NCBI GenBank assembly: GCA_963854835.1
Contig: OY978527.1
Span: forward strand, 23,519,057-23,583,056
Direction: 5' to 3'
Length of the DNA: 64,000 nt
Source of the DNA: Megamerina dolium
Lineage: Eukaryota > Arthropoda > Insecta > Diptera > Megamerinidae
Each line of letters starts with the position of its first letter. Position 1 is the first letter of the stretch. Positions 9,665 to 21,355 of this stretch are shown here, piece by piece. The notes under the pieces were generated by a model. That model saw only the letters and a program-made list of their open reading frames with translations, was not told the origin of the DNA and searched no databases. The translations under genes were made by a program, and so were the position numbers.

Positions 9665-10927
9665 CTATCTCCTCACACTCGCTTCTTTCTTGTTCTTTTT
9701 TTTGCGCCTGAAAAGACGTCTATCTGCACTCCTTTTCTCTCTGTACCGCTCCTTAACAGCTCGCGTTGCGCCTGCATGCAGGGTTTTTCTGCAGGCGGCG
9801 TCTTTCTCTGCGGTAGCGTCGTGACACTCCTGATCATACCACTCATTCCTCAGAGGCCGGTAGTAACCGATTACCTCCTCGGCAGCAGTAGTCATGGAGT
9901 GGGATATATATGTCCACCGTGCGCATGTATCATCAAGTGGGGGAGTGTTCTGCATAAGCAGGTCGGAGAGTCGAGTGGAAAATGCAACTGCTGTCTCTGG
10001 TGATCGCAGCTTACTCACGTCGAGCTTCCTCTGTGTGGGACTTCTCTTGTTATTTGCGACATATAGGCGTGTGCGCACCTTAGCTGCAACAAGGTAGTGA
10101 TCCGAGTCGATGTTGGCACCACGGATGGATTTTACGTCCATCACACTGGAAGCATGCCTTCCGTCAATCAACACATGATCAATTTGGTTTCTTATTCTTT
10201 GATCTGGAGACAGCCATGTCGCTTTGTAGATGTCGAGATGCTGGAATCTAGTACCACCAATTACCATGTTTCGTGCTGCGGCGAAGTCGATCAGCCTCAT
10301 TCCGTTATCAGAGATGTTCTGGTGGAGGCTAAATTTTCCGACAGTTGGACCAAAGGTACCTTCCTTGCCCACCCTGGCATTAAAGTCGCCAAGCACGATT
10401 TTAATATCGTGGCGGGGGCGGCGGTTGTAAGCTTCTTCGAGGCGCTGGAAGAAGCTCTCCTTGGTCACATTTTCCTTCTCATCCGTCGGAGCGTGGGCAC
10501 ATATAAGGCAGATGTTAAAGAATTTTGCCTTGATGCGGATTGTGGCCAGCCGTTCGTTCACAGGCTTGAACTGTGAGACAAGATGTCGTAGTCTCTTGCT
10601 GACCAAAAATCCACATTCTAGTTCGTGCCTTTCAGCATGGCAACTGTAGTAGATGTCACAGGACGCTCTTTTGGAGCAGCCCTGTCCCGTCCATCGCATT
10701 TCCTGGAGAGCGGTGATATCAGCTCTGTATTTTTCGAGGACATCAACCAGCTGGACACAGGCACCCTTCCTATAAAGGGACCGGACATTCCAGGTGCATA
10801 TCCGTAAATCATTGTCCTTTTTTCGTTTGCGGGGGTCATCAACAAAGGGGGTAGTCCGTTTCCGAGGCATTTTTGTATTATTCACTGGGCAAGTTTTTTT
10901 ATGTGGCAGGTCCCAAACCCAACGCAC
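9665..10927 (-). CDS. RTE LINE 1 endonuclease (APE-type)
   Basis: 420 residues. After a basic N-terminus the APE-like endonuclease is readable end to end: LRICTWNVRSLYRKG (block 1), ITALQEMRW (catalytic Glu), FNICLICAHAPTD, IVLGDFNARVGKEG (GDFNA), NQIDHVLIDGRH, and NIDSDHYLVAAKVR (SDH). All the usual catalytic positions are present. The enzyme nicks target DNA to prime reverse transcription. The frame runs to a lysine-rich stretch and stops at 9665, while the polyprotein continues out of frame. ATG at 10927 is the first good start. An internal piece of this gene (10222-10298) recurs at 30597-30660. Confidence 0.85.
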   Translation of the reverse strand: MRWVWDLPHKKTCPVNNTKMPRKRTTPFVDDPRKRKKDNDLRICTWNVRSLYRKGACVQLVDVLEKYRADITALQEMRWTGQGCSKRASCDIYYSCHAERHELECGFLVSKRLRHLVSQFKPVNERLATIRIKAKFFNICLICAHAPTDEKENVTKESFFQRLEEAYNRRPRHDIKIVLGDFNARVGKEGTFGPTVGKFSLHQNISDNGMRLIDFAAARNMVIGGTRFQHLDIYKATWLSPDQRIRNQIDHVLIDGRHASSVMDVKSIRGANIDSDHYLVAAKVRTRLYVANNKRSPTQRKLDVSKLRSPETAVAFSTRLSDLLMQNTPPLDDTCARWTYISHSMTTAAEEVIGYYRPLRNEWYDQECHDATAEKDAACRKTLHAGATRAVKERYREKRSADRRLFRRKKKNKKEASVRR

Positions 10928-11128
10928 AACCTCTAACCGATGAGATTTTCGCCACTCACTTCAGCCGCCTCCCAACGGGTGTCAGGAAGACGTTGCCCTG
11001 TGGTCGCCACATGGAGGGCCCCCATTAATAATAATGAAGACGCCATCACATAGTAAGCAGAGCAAGCTATATGACTACCCCTCATTAACAAATAAAGGTA
11101 TCATCACATAGCGCTCAGATCAAACTAC

Positions 11129-11410
11129 ATGACAGCCAGTGAGTTGACTTGCGATGAGTTCAACAAGGATTGCGCTAGCCCCACCCGGTTGAGGCAATTA
11201 GACACGTTACCTTGTGAAAACACCACCACAGCAATCTCGACTGCAGTATGTGGCTCACAATGTTATCAGGTGTCATCCTTTCGTTTATTAACCTCTCAAA
11301 ATCCGCTCTCTGTGCTACATATCTCGAACAAGAGAAAAAGATATGCTCTGCGTTTTCACCGACATTGCTGCAGAAGGAGCATTCTGTCGCGTCATCGTGC
11401 CCGAATCTAA
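11129..11410 (-). pseudogene. R1-type ORF2 C-terminal zinc motif
   Basis: On the minus strand the reading shortly after 11410 gives a CSFC..H..C-type cluster (CSFCSNVGENAEHIFFSC), typical of R1/I-type ORF2 C-termini after the RT. It joins the frame ending at 11407 through a one-base-type shift. The last bases (11130-11230) are the 3' part shared with the copy at 30840-30940 and 32402-32478. Confidence 0.65.
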
Positions 11411-12363
11411 GGAGGTACTCCCTGAAACAGCCAAAACTGCGACAAAAACTGCGTCAGGTAAAAGTATGTCTCTCCATGTTTTCTATTGACCCAGGCTTGC
11501 ACGTTCCTGATGAGCCTGTGCGTCCACCTTCCTTTTTCTGCGGCGTCCCATTGTGTTTGCCACTCGTCGAAGCTCATCTGTCTCTCCTCTTTACGTTCAT
11601 CAGCCCTTAGTCGCCTATTCATGCTTTTTGCTCTGTTGTAATCTCTGCTCAGCTCTGAAGCCATTATGTCTGGCGGCATAATGCCATATATAACACCGAC
11701 CGCCTCGTGCGACGCAGTTCTAAAAGCGCAGGCAATTTTAATGGCGCTTAGCCTAAAATCTGCTTTCGCCTTCTTGACGTATGTTTGACGCAGGGCTCTT
11801 CCCCATATAGGCGCGGCATACATCAATACCGACTGGCTTGCTTTAGCCAGGAGTGCTCTCCTACTTTGGCTAGGGCCGCCAATGTTCGCCATGATTCTCG
11901 TCAGAGCCGTTGTCACTGCAGCCACCTTAGTACATGCCTTTTCAATATGAGCTTTGAAATTGAGTCTCGCGTCAATCATCACACCAAGGTACCTCAGTGA
12001 CGATTGCGTTGGGACATTATAGCCATCAATGTTCAGGGCGATTGTTTTCATTTTTTTCCTGCTCGAAATAAGGACCGCCACTGTTTTCTGTTCATCAAGC
12101 TGGAGCTTTGTCATCGTGAACCACTCCTTAATCTTCGACGCTGTCTCAACTGTGCAATATTTTTTATCCCCATGCATCCATCTGACGCCCTCTATCGCCT
12201 TGCATGCAATGCCCGTTAGTTTTCCGACTGAGTCTATGGTGGATCGATGTCTCGTAAAGCCAAATTGGTTCGCAGACAAGCCAGGCGACTCACCTTCTAG
12301 ATGAGCTCCAGACGTGTGCAGATCAGCCTCTCCAGTATTTTGGCCATTGTGTCGATCATGCAT
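11407..12363 (-). pseudogene. R1-type ORF2, RT flanks with catalytic core deleted
   Basis: 318 residues. The N-terminal part has the RT block LSANQFGFTRHRSTIDSVGKL; the sequence then jumps near 12150 from a GVRWMHGDKKYC segment to SKIKEWF..LQLDEQKTVAVLIS, the thumb region, followed by LRYLGVMIDARLNFKAHI. The FADD-type catalytic block and palm between them are gone. Downstream, FDEWQTQWDAAEKGRWTHRLI leads to the C-terminal motif. RT would be inactive. Confidence 0.8.
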
Positions 12364-12396
12364 AGTGGTCGATACGCACTCGGCTCACCTGCCGGT

Positions 12397-13461
12397 TTAT
12401 GGTTTATTCGTTTTCTGAAGTAGGACTAGACGCTGCTTCTTCCACACTTTCGGAAAAACCCCTTCATTCAAGCAACGCGTATAAAGCTCAGCGAAAACCT
12501 TCGTATTACGTTTAACGGCGATCTTAAACGCTTTGTTCGGGATACCATCAAGTCCAATCGCCTTTGTGTTACCGAACCTCTCCGCCGCCATAATTATCTC
12601 CGCCTCGTCGATTATCAATGCTTCCTCTACTGTGGACGTCACCACACTTAGATATAGATCTTGCTCCGGGAAAAGCGTTTTCACCACCTTTTCTAGGAGA
12701 ATAGGGCAGGTTGGTGCTTGGCCTCTACCACCTTTGACCTTCATCATGACTATTTTATACCCGTCGCCCCACAGGTTGTCGTCCACTTTTTCACAAAGTT
12801 CTTTAAAGCACGAGGACTTGTTTCTTTTTGTCGCCTTCGTGAAGCATTCACGCAGTCTTGTATGCTCCGCCGTACCTATGCTTCTTTGGGAGAGTCGTCT
12901 CGCTCTATGACATTCGCTTCTTAGCGTGTTAATATCACCGTTCCACCAATATGCGGGCTTTCTAGACATATTCTGTCCTTTCCTGCACATGGCAGCGTCG
13001 CAGGCTTTGCTAACATACTTCACCAACATGTCGGCTTGTTCGTCCACGTCGTTCGACCTGTCCGGGTTCTCATCTAGCATGAATCTGAAGGCTTCCTCAT
13101 CTAGCGTTTCCACCTTCCACCCTTTGGTCTGTGTTTTTTGCAGCCTCCCTCGAATCTGTGCATGCTTGCCGAGTTCCATCATAATAGCAAGATGATCGCT
13201 ATGTGTGTAAAAGTCGCCCACCTGCCAATTTGCCGTTCGCAATAGTGCACGGCTGACGAACGTAATGTCAATTATTGATCCGCGACCGTTCTTCTCGAAG
13301 GTATTCTTTCCGCCGGTATTGAGCAACACCGAGTCTAGCACGGAGAACGCCTTAAGCAGAGCATCACCCCGTCTGTTTGTATAACTGCTGCCCCATTCCT
13401 CGGCCCATGCATTGAAGTCGCCTGCTATCACTTTTGGCGTAGTATTTCGAGCGTCTTCCAC
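12397..13461 (-). CDS. R1-type ORF2 endonuclease C-half and RT N-terminus
   Basis: 354 residues. The start carries the endonuclease core VIAGDFNAWAEEWGS and TNRRGDALL, then the substrate-binding and catalytic end GSIIDITFVS and FYTHSDHLAIM (SDH). After a linker it reaches RT block 1: FGNTKAIGLDGIPNKAFKIA and EGVFPKVWKKQRLVLLQKTNKP, where the frame breaks at 12397. The upstream half of the endonuclease is in the neighbouring fragment 13496-13798. Confidence 0.8.
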   Translation of the reverse strand: MEDARNTTPKVIAGDFNAWAEEWGSSYTNRRGDALLKAFSVLDSVLLNTGGKNTFEKNGRGSIIDITFVSRALLRTANWQVGDFYTHSDHLAIMMELGKHAQIRGRLQKTQTKGWKVETLDEEAFRFMLDENPDRSNDVDEQADMLVKYVSKACDAAMCRKGQNMSRKPAYWWNGDINTLRSECHRARRLSQRSIGTAEHTRLRECFTKATKRNKSSCFKELCEKVDDNLWGDGYKIVMMKVKGGRGQAPTCPILLEKVVKTLFPEQDLYLSVVTSTVEEALIIDEAEIIMAAERFGNTKAIGLDGIPNKAFKIAVKRNTKVFAELYTRCLNEGVFPKVWKKQRLVLLQKTNKP

Positions 13462-13495
13462 TATCTCGTCTTGATTGTTTCGTAGTCGACATGCG

Positions 13496-13798
13496 TCACA
13501 CTCGGCGGAATATAGCAGCTGTAAAAATTAATTCCACAGATCTTCGCTCGCGTATAGTGTCTTTTTCGAGTGAGTGGAGAGAGTTGCCCCCACAGGCCCA
13601 TATGGCAGCTTTGTTTCCATGATCAGAGATCCAGGTTCCGGCGCTTAGGTTCTTGTACTGCTCGCAGATTATCGCAACGTTTATCTTCTCCTCATATATT
13701 GTCTGCATCAGCAGCTGCTGCGCAGCTTCACAGTGATTTAAGTTGATTTGTACAACTCTCACTTGAGCCTTTTGCACGCTGCTTGATATAGGGGACAC
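13496..13798 (-). pseudogene. R1-type ORF2 start (endonuclease N-terminus)
   Basis: 100 residues starting with VRVVQINLNHCEAAQQLLMQ, then INVAIICEQYKNLSAGTW, the first endonuclease blocks of R1-clade ORF2 (catalytic Glu in CEQ). It overlaps the end of ORF1 (13759-13798) in another frame, as in R1-type elements where ORF2 starts near the ORF1 stop. A frameshift near 13480 separates it from the rest of the endonuclease. Confidence 0.78.
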
Positions 13799-14442
13799 TT
13801 CCTACTGCCGATTTGGTGACCCGTATCCTCCTTCCCGTTGCTTTTGCATGCTTCACAGAATGGTTTTTTGTCGCATACCTTTGCGAAGTGACCCTTCTCG
13901 CCACATTTCATGCAACTTTTACTCCTATCGTCCACGTTGGTACACGCCTTTGCAACATGTCCGTATTCCAAGCACCTGAAGCACTTCTTAAGGTTAAGCT
14001 TTTCCCTTATTCGACAGACCACCCATCCAATCTTGATCTTCTGAGCGTCAAGCAGTCTCCTTGCATCCAAAGCCGGAAGGCTTACCACCGCAGTCTGCGT
14101 TCCTGCGTACGCCTCCCTGATGTGTTTGATCGCTCTCTCGTCAAAGTAGCTTAACTCCTTTACTTGAGATTGGATAGCCTCCACTATATCCTCCTTGGTG
14201 TTAATTTCGTCTAGGTCGCGGATCTCCACTGATATCTCGTGTGTTAGCGCTCGGATATGCGCTTGGTCACCTAGCACATTGCTTATCTCCTTCTCATAGA
14301 CTCCCTTGTTCGTCATCTGCGCCTTTTTTAATTCAAGCAGAATCTCTCCTTTGGCCGTCTTCCTGATCCGCGAAACGTTCTCACCGAGTTCCTGCAGAGC
14401 ATCGTCTTTTTTAACAGCCCTAAGTATTGCGCTGTATGACAT
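13759..14442 (-). CDS. R1-type ORF1 C-terminal half, CCHC zinc knuckles
   Basis: 227 residues encoding the nucleic-acid-binding end of a LINE ORF1 protein. KCFRCLEYGHVAKACTNVD and SCMKCGEKGHFAKVC are two CCHC knuckles, followed by a third cysteine cluster CEACKSNGKEDTGHQIGSRKC. Upstream is an RRM-like segment (VVSLPALDARRLLDAQKIKIGWVVCRI). The usual role is RNA chaperoning in the element's RNP. The ATG at 14442 lies inside the 128-bp duplication, so the native start was further upstream. Confidence 0.82.
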   Translation of the reverse strand: MSYSAILRAVKKDDALQELGENVSRIRKTAKGEILLELKKAQMTNKGVYEKEISNVLGDQAHIRALTHEISVEIRDLDEINTKEDIVEAIQSQVKELSYFDERAIKHIREAYAGTQTAVVSLPALDARRLLDAQKIKIGWVVCRIREKLNLKKCFRCLEYGHVAKACTNVDDRSKSCMKCGEKGHFAKVCDKKPFCEACKSNGKEDTGHQIGSRKCPLYQAACKRLK

Positions 14443-14628
14443 GTTTCCAGCACATGCAATGACTATCGCATCCGGTCTCGGGGGCGGCGTATAGGTTGCA
14501 AAACGTTCTCACCGATTTCCTGCAGAGCATCGTCTTTTTTAACAGCCCTAAGTATGTCGCTGTATGACATGTTTCCAGCACATGTAATGACTATCACATC
14601 CGGTCTCGGGGGCGGCATATAGGTTGCC
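14373..14628 (-). repeat. 128-bp tandem duplication inside R1-type ORF1
   Basis: The block from 'aaacgttctcaccga' through 'ataggttgc' occurs at 14373-14500 and again at 14501-14628 with a few substitutions (gagttcc/gatttcc, tatcgcat/tatcacat, ggcgtata/ggcatata). 128 is not a multiple of three, so the duplication breaks ORF1 and explains the separate 14442-13759 and 15291-14863 frames. Confidence 0.88.
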
Positions 14629-14862
14629 TTCTTCGTAGCGGTTTGTGTTTTGTGCTTGACCTGTGTTCAGCCATTCTCCTTCTCCGCTCTTTCTTTACCT
14701 TTTACAGGATTATTACTTCCATCCTTCCTGTTGGCACTCGCCATTGGCTTGAGCACTTCTTCGGGTTGGGTGGTGTCTTTCGAGCCAACCGTTCATCTTC
14801 GCGGGGTCTCTTCGGCGTTAAGTCTATCGATGCCAGCTTTTGGGGGACATTTCGTCTGACTT

Positions 14863-15291
14863 CTAGAATAGAATACTATTGTACTCCTTTTGAGCGCATG
14901 TGTGAAGTCTTGATACTGAGCTGAGTAGATCTCTGATTTGATTATTAATCGATCGTTGCGGCAGACGCATTGCTTTCGTCATCTTCCTGATTGTCTCGCC
15001 TAGTTGCGACATGATGTCGCCACCCGAATGTGTCGCTTCAGCCAGAGGCGTACTATTCTGCAGCGCAGGTGGCGATGATCGCGCTCTTGTAGATTTTTCT
15101 ACAGTAAGGTCCTTAATGGGCGATCGCACCAGTTTTGATGCACGCTTAAAAGGGTCAGCTTCGGTTTTATCATCTTTTGGAGTCTTGTCCACTATATTGC
15201 ACACTCCACTTGTAATCGGTGTTCTCTTGGCTGGATCAGCTTCAAAAGCCTTGCTTTCACTATCACCACGAGTTTGTGTGCAGCTACTCAT
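14863..15291 (-). pseudogene. R1-type ORF1 N-terminal fragment
   Basis: 142 residues, Ser/Thr/Lys-rich and without recognised domains, starting MSSCTQTRGDSESKAF. Position and composition match the disordered N-terminus of R1-type ORF1. ATG at 15291 is the likely ORF1 start because only GC-rich non-coding sequence follows on its 5' side. It is separated from the zinc-knuckle half by the 128-bp duplication and about 230 bases with no long frame. Confidence 0.6.
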
Positions 15292-16050
15292 TTAGATGTT
15301 GCTGTTAATACTGCTGCTATTGTTGTTATTTAATTTCTCCATTTACTTTCTATACCAGCGCATCATTTGTAGGGGGTGGGGCGAAATAAACAGGAACTGG
15401 TATATCCTCGGGGACTCTGCCCCTACCCCAGTTTCCTGAGGCCTGTCCTTCGCTTTGCCGGTTCCGGAAAACACGGACGAACCGGCGCTCGCCCGGGCAA
15501 CGCAGGCTACAACTCCTGCGTCCAATTCACACTTCCTGACTAAGGCACGAAGGGGCTGGTTCCTGATACCCACCGCGGCTTACATCTCGGCAGAGCAAGC
15601 TCACATCACCCTCTTCACCCCAACAGCATTGTCGACTGTTAAGGTTTCGAGGGTCTCCCAGTGCGCCGCGGAGTGTACCGGTCAATCTAAACAGCCTCAT
15701 CTAACATGGTGTACAGACGCTGACCAGGAAGCCGTCCACTATGGAAACCGTCGCACTTGGATTTTTTTGTAACTCATCATGCCTATGCAAGATGAGGGGG
15801 ACACAGTTTTCTAAGAGGCGGTGTCGATTCGCCACTGTCACAGGAACTTCATAGGATATGATAGCTTTTATACCGCATCCTCCGCTCCTGCCGCTCATCG
15901 TCGGGGATTGCTTATTCGTTTAAACTTATCTCGCAACTAACCTGCTACTACAGGCCGTCCGGCTATCCGCGACCTGCCGACCTCCGGACCCCCCCTCAGA
16001 GCCCAGCTATAGTACCCGATCCCGTAGGATCAGACCGTCCGGATGTCTGT
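15292..16050 (-). other. Presumed 5' untranslated region of the R1-type LINE
   Basis: About 760 bases, more GC-rich than the surroundings, with only short frames and a (GT)n run near 16047-16060. Nothing in it resembles a known protein. Being upstream of ORF1 and of different composition from the adjacent AT-rich DNA, it is best read as LINE leader; the exact 5' end cannot be set. Confidence 0.4.
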
Positions 16051-16059
16051 GTGTGTGTG

Positions 16060-16196
16060 TGTATTAGCTGCCGAGGAATTGTCAGTTGCCTGCAGACATG
16101 TGGGTAAGATATATTCAAGTTGTGCTACCGCAGCCAGGGATTGAACTCACAGCCTACAGCTGAGAAGTCGAGCGCACTAACTACTTAGCTACGGAT
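16060..16196 (-). repeat. tRNA-derived SINE-like fragment
   Basis: Read on the minus strand, 'TAGCTAAGTAGTTAGTGCGC' resembles a pol III A box and 'GAGTTCAATCCC' (plus positions about 16137-16148) a B box, with tRNA-like spacing. The body differs from the SINE copies at 19350, 20998, 46252 and 48338, so it is another family or a diverged copy. The mariner at 16198 starts right next to its head. Confidence 0.5.
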
Positions 16197-16377
16197 ATAC
16201 AAGGTGCGACATATATGTATTAAGACTCGAACCATATCTCAGCAACCAAGCGCGCCATCTATGTGTGAGCACAAGCGTTTTGATTCTTTAACCTTCCTCT
16301 ACTAACTGTCAAAATATCATGGCATTTGGTTGACATTCATTTTACAAAATACGTGTTCGTTTGATGTTGAAATTTTA

Positions 16378-17465
16378 ACATGGAGCAAAGTGCGGTCATT
16401 AAATTCCACGCAAAAATTGGTAAAAGTGCATCAGAAACATTCGGCGTATTCCGATGCTTGTTTATCAAGATCAAATGTTTTTATATGGCATAAACGGTTT
16501 GTGGATGGCAGAGAGTCGCTGGAAGATGAAATAAAAGAAGGAAGGCCAATTTCAGTGCGCACGCCGGAAGCGATCCAGAAAGTTCGTGATTTTATTACAA
16601 TGCTTCAGTGCAAATGATGGAAGAGGCCTTAAACATCAACAGAGAAACTATCCGACTCATTCTTCATGAGGATTTGGGCAAAACAAAGGTCTGCGCGAGA
16701 TTTGTTTCACACACATTGACCGAGGACCAAAAATTAATGAGAGTCAGTCATTCTAGAGACATGGTGGCAGCTACAGAAAATGACCTGAACTTCCTGAAAA
16801 CAATTGTTACGGGTGATGAAACATGGTGCTTCCAATACGATCCAGATATCAAACGTCAAAGTGCAGAATGGAAATCAAAAAACTCACCACAAGCCATAAA
16901 AAGATGAAAAGTTTCATCAAAAATCAAAACAATGCTCACCACATTCTTCGATAGCAAAGGAATTATCCACAAAAAATTTGTTCTAACTGGTCAAACAGTT
17001 ACTTCTGCATGCTACCTCGAAGTTTTAAAGCGTTTGATGTCCAGAATCCGTCGTGTTCGGCCAGAACACCGCGATCCAAAAACTTGGTCTCTGTTGCACG
17101 ATAATGACCGAGTCACACAGTATTCATTGTTCATCAATTTTTGGCGATCCAAAAACTTGGTCTCTGTTGCACGATAATGACCGAGTCACACAGTACTCAT
17201 TGTTCATCAATTTTTGGCTCGGAATCAGGTCTGTGTGTGGAACCACCCGCCGCATGCACCTGATTTGGCACCGTGCGACTTCTTTTTGTTCCCAAAATTG
17301 AAATTGAAGTTGAAAGGATGCTTTTTTGATGACACTCAGACCATACAACTGGCTTCGACGAGGGCACTGGAGGCAATTCTGAAAAATGAGCTGGAACACG
17401 AGTTTGAATCACTATTAAATCGATGTAACAAGTGTATTGAATCAGGAGGAAAATATTTCGAGTAA
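16378..17465 (+). pseudogene. mariner transposase
   Basis: The frame starting near the ATG at 16380 and pieces to 17465 give a full mariner transposase in several frames. The helix-turn-helix is around SRSNVFIWHKRFVDGRESL; the first catalytic Asp is in IVTGDETWCFQYDP; the second in LLHDN (inside a duplicated block); the third in PPHAPDLAPCDFFLFPKLK (DD34D type). Breaks: frame change near 16610, TGA near 16905, and a 73-bp tandem duplication at 17071-17216. The C-terminus ([10 protein letters not shown]) is typical of the family. Confidence 0.85.
17071..17216 (+). repeat. 73-bp tandem duplication in mariner transposase
   Basis: The block 'gcgatccaaaaacttggtct ... atcaatttttg' is present at 17071-17143 and 17144-17216 with one difference (tattcat/tactcat). 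It duplicates the second catalytic Asp region (LLHDN) and, being 73 bp, shifts the frame. Confidence 0.92.
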
Positions 17466-17545
17466 ATATACCGAAAAATTAGCAGATATCGTGTTTTGAT
17501 TGTGTTTTCTAGAGGCAGTCTTAATACATAATTGTCCACCTTGTA

Positions 17546-19337
<1,792 letters not shown>

Positions 19338-19349
19338 TATATATAAATA

Positions 19350-19739
<390 letters not shown>

Positions 19740-20930
19740 AAGGGTTATCCATTTCGCGGTTTCAAAAGTATAGGGCTAGAATTCGACATCTGTCAAACTG
19801 AGTTGTTAAAACAATTTCTTTCTTTTTCAGTTCAAAGTCTGACATTTGCGGAAATGGATCGTTTAACTATCGTCCAACTACGCAAGCAATTGGCAAAATT
19901 GTGAAGAAATATGAAGAGACTGGATCGGTTACAGATATTGTAAGGCCTGTGCATCATCGTTTCGCTCGTACCACCGAAAATATCGCTGCTGTAAGTGAAA
20001 GTGTTGCCGAAGACCCGAATGTGTCGATTCCTCGTCGTTCTCAGGAATTAGGACTGTCTTACGGCACATTATGGCGTATTTTGCATTTGGATCTACACCT
20101 ACATCCATATAAAATCCAGCTCACACAACAACTGAAGCCAGCTGACCATTCACAACGTCGTAGATACGTCGAATGGGTGCTTGAACAACAGGCGATGGAC
20201 GGCGATTTTTCGAACAAAATTTTCTTCAGCGACGAAGCACATTTCTCACTCGGTGGGTATGTTAACAAACAAAATTGTCGTATTTGGGGTTCTGAGAATC
20301 CTCAAGTAATTAAAGAGAGGCCTCTACATCCACAAAAAGTCACTGCTTGGTGCGCTCTTTGGTCCGGAGGTGTGATTGGACCTTACTTCTTCGAAAACGA
20401 CGATGGAACGACTGTCATCGTCAATTCGGAGCGGTATGGTCATATGATAACCGACTTTTTTTTGCCTGCTATTGAAGAATAGGACTTAGAGAATATGTGG
20501 TTTCAACAAGACGGTGCCACATGCCACACAACTCGAGCGAATATGGCTTTATTGCAAGAGAAATTTTCTGGCCGCGTAATTTCTCGTCGTGGCGATATCA
20601 AGTGGCCACCAAGATGACACCGCTTGACTTTTTTTTGTGGGGCTACGCGAAAGACCGTGTTTATGCAGATAAACTCTTGAGCATCTAAAAACCAACATTC
20701 GTCACGTTATGGCTGAGATACCGCCCAATATGTGTCAAAAAGTGCTCGAAAATTACCTCAAAAGAATCGATGCTTGCGACAATTCGCGTGGTGGTCATTT
20801 ATATGATGTAGTATTTCACACATAATGTCAACGTTCAAACTTTATAATAAAAGAGAAATATCATGATAAAAAATATTTTATATGTGTTTTATTTACATTT
20901 ACTTTTGAAACCGCAAAATGGATAACCCTT
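19740..20930 (+). mobile_element. DD41D-like mariner (Visitor type)
   Basis: 1191 bp with inverted repeats of about 30 bp ('aagggttatccatttcgcgg' left; same with one change on the right, reversed), and TA on each side. It has a single degraded transposase. The spacing inferred for the last two catalytic Asp residues puts it in the DD41D group rather than classic DD34D mariners. Confidence 0.8.
19855..20822 (+). pseudogene. DD41D-like transposase
   Basis: An ATG at 19855 starts a frame that ends after 15 codons; the main body reads from 19901 (193 residues) in another frame, so the HTH N-terminus is damaged. Signatures: SIPRRSQELGLSYGTLWRIL (HTH), first Asp in KIFFSDEAHFSLGGYVNKQ, then WCALWSGGVIGPYFFEND. 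A stop at 20480 separates WFQQDGATCHTTRANMAL (second Asp), and a short deletion near 20610 shifts the frame before TPLDFFLWGYAKDRVY (third Asp). Allowing for the lost bases, the D-D spacing is about 41. C-terminal GGHLYDVVFHT ends near 20822. Confidence 0.78.
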
Positions 20931-20997
20931 TATGTATATATATGTATATATATAAAATATATATATAGGTTATATATATTATATATATAAAAAACAA
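20931..20997. repeat. Short (TA)n tract
   Basis: Interrupted TA repeat between the transposon's right end and a SINE tail. Confidence 0.85.
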
Positions 20998-21139
20998 GAT
21001 GTGGCACTTTAAGCCATGTGCCATAAAGCTTTTTTTCATGGCAAGTTGTTACTATCGGAAGAATTGCCAAGTGCTTTTCGATATCAAATTCGTTATGGGA
21101 TTGAACCACGACCTACAGATCAGAAGGTCAACACACTAC
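20998..21139 (-). repeat. tRNA-derived SINE, internally deleted copy
   Basis: Shares 'gatgtggcactt..aagcc', 'tcatggcaagttgttact' and 'gattgaaccacgacctacag' with the SINE at 19350-19626 but lacks the middle. It ends inside the A-box region, where a (TA)n tract begins. Confidence 0.7.
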
Positions 21140-21180
21140 TATATATATATATATATATATAGTATATATATATATATATA

Positions 21181-21246
<66 letters not shown>

Positions 21247-21249
21247 GCA

Positions 21250-21313
<64 letters not shown>

Positions 21314-21319
21314 CGCTGA

Positions 21320-21351
<32 letters not shown>
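21140..21351. repeat. (TA)n tract with an LTR-end inverted copy
   Basis: Long TA repeat containing 'ctccgctgaaacaa' at 21311-21324, which is the inverted copy of the LTR start 'ttgtttcagcggag' at 21352-21365. The two face each other across about 27 bases of TA. Confidence 0.88.

Positions 21352-21355
<4 letters not shown>

Larger units (their letters stand above)
8041..11020 (-). mobile_element. RTE-type LINE 1 (broken)
   Basis: Minus-strand non-LTR retrotransposon with endonuclease (10927-9665), middle (9662-9405), RT (9222-8551) and C-terminal (8593-8069) pieces in different frames. The order endonuclease-RT-C-terminal domain, absence of RNase H, and the 'RLRWLGHVERM..GRRKRGRP' tail are RTE/BovB-like. 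The 3' end abuts (TA)n, consistent with RTE elements ending in short tandem repeats. The 5' boundary against the R1 element is set from the second copy of this junction at 30660-30940 and is approximate. Confidence 0.8.
11021..16050 (-). mobile_element. R1-type LINE (broken)
   Basis: Minus-strand LINE with ORF1 (15291-13759, interrupted) carrying CCHC knuckles and ORF2 (13798-11129, interrupted) with APE endonuclease, partial RT and a cysteine/histidine C-terminal motif but no RNase H. That layout and the QINLNHCEAAQQLL start are R1-clade-like (Waldo/TRAS/R1). The RT catalytic core is deleted and ORF1 holds an out-of-frame 128-bp duplication. The 5' limit (GC-rich leader to about 16050) and 3' limit are approximate. 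Confidence 0.75.
16198..17545 (+). mobile_element. mariner element
   Basis: 1348 bp with terminal inverted repeats of about 28 bp: the left begins 'tacaaggtgcgaca' and the right end, reversed, 'tacaaggtggacaa'; both reach 'tatgtattaagac'. TA dinucleotides flank both ends. Length, ITR and transposase agree with a classic mariner. The transposase is broken, so this copy cannot move by itself. Confidence 0.88.

Noticed and set aside
9665..10927. Possible host gene resembling craniofacial development protein 2
   Set aside because: All endonuclease blocks of an RTE LINE are present and RT pieces follow downstream; the host-gene name is a common mislabel.
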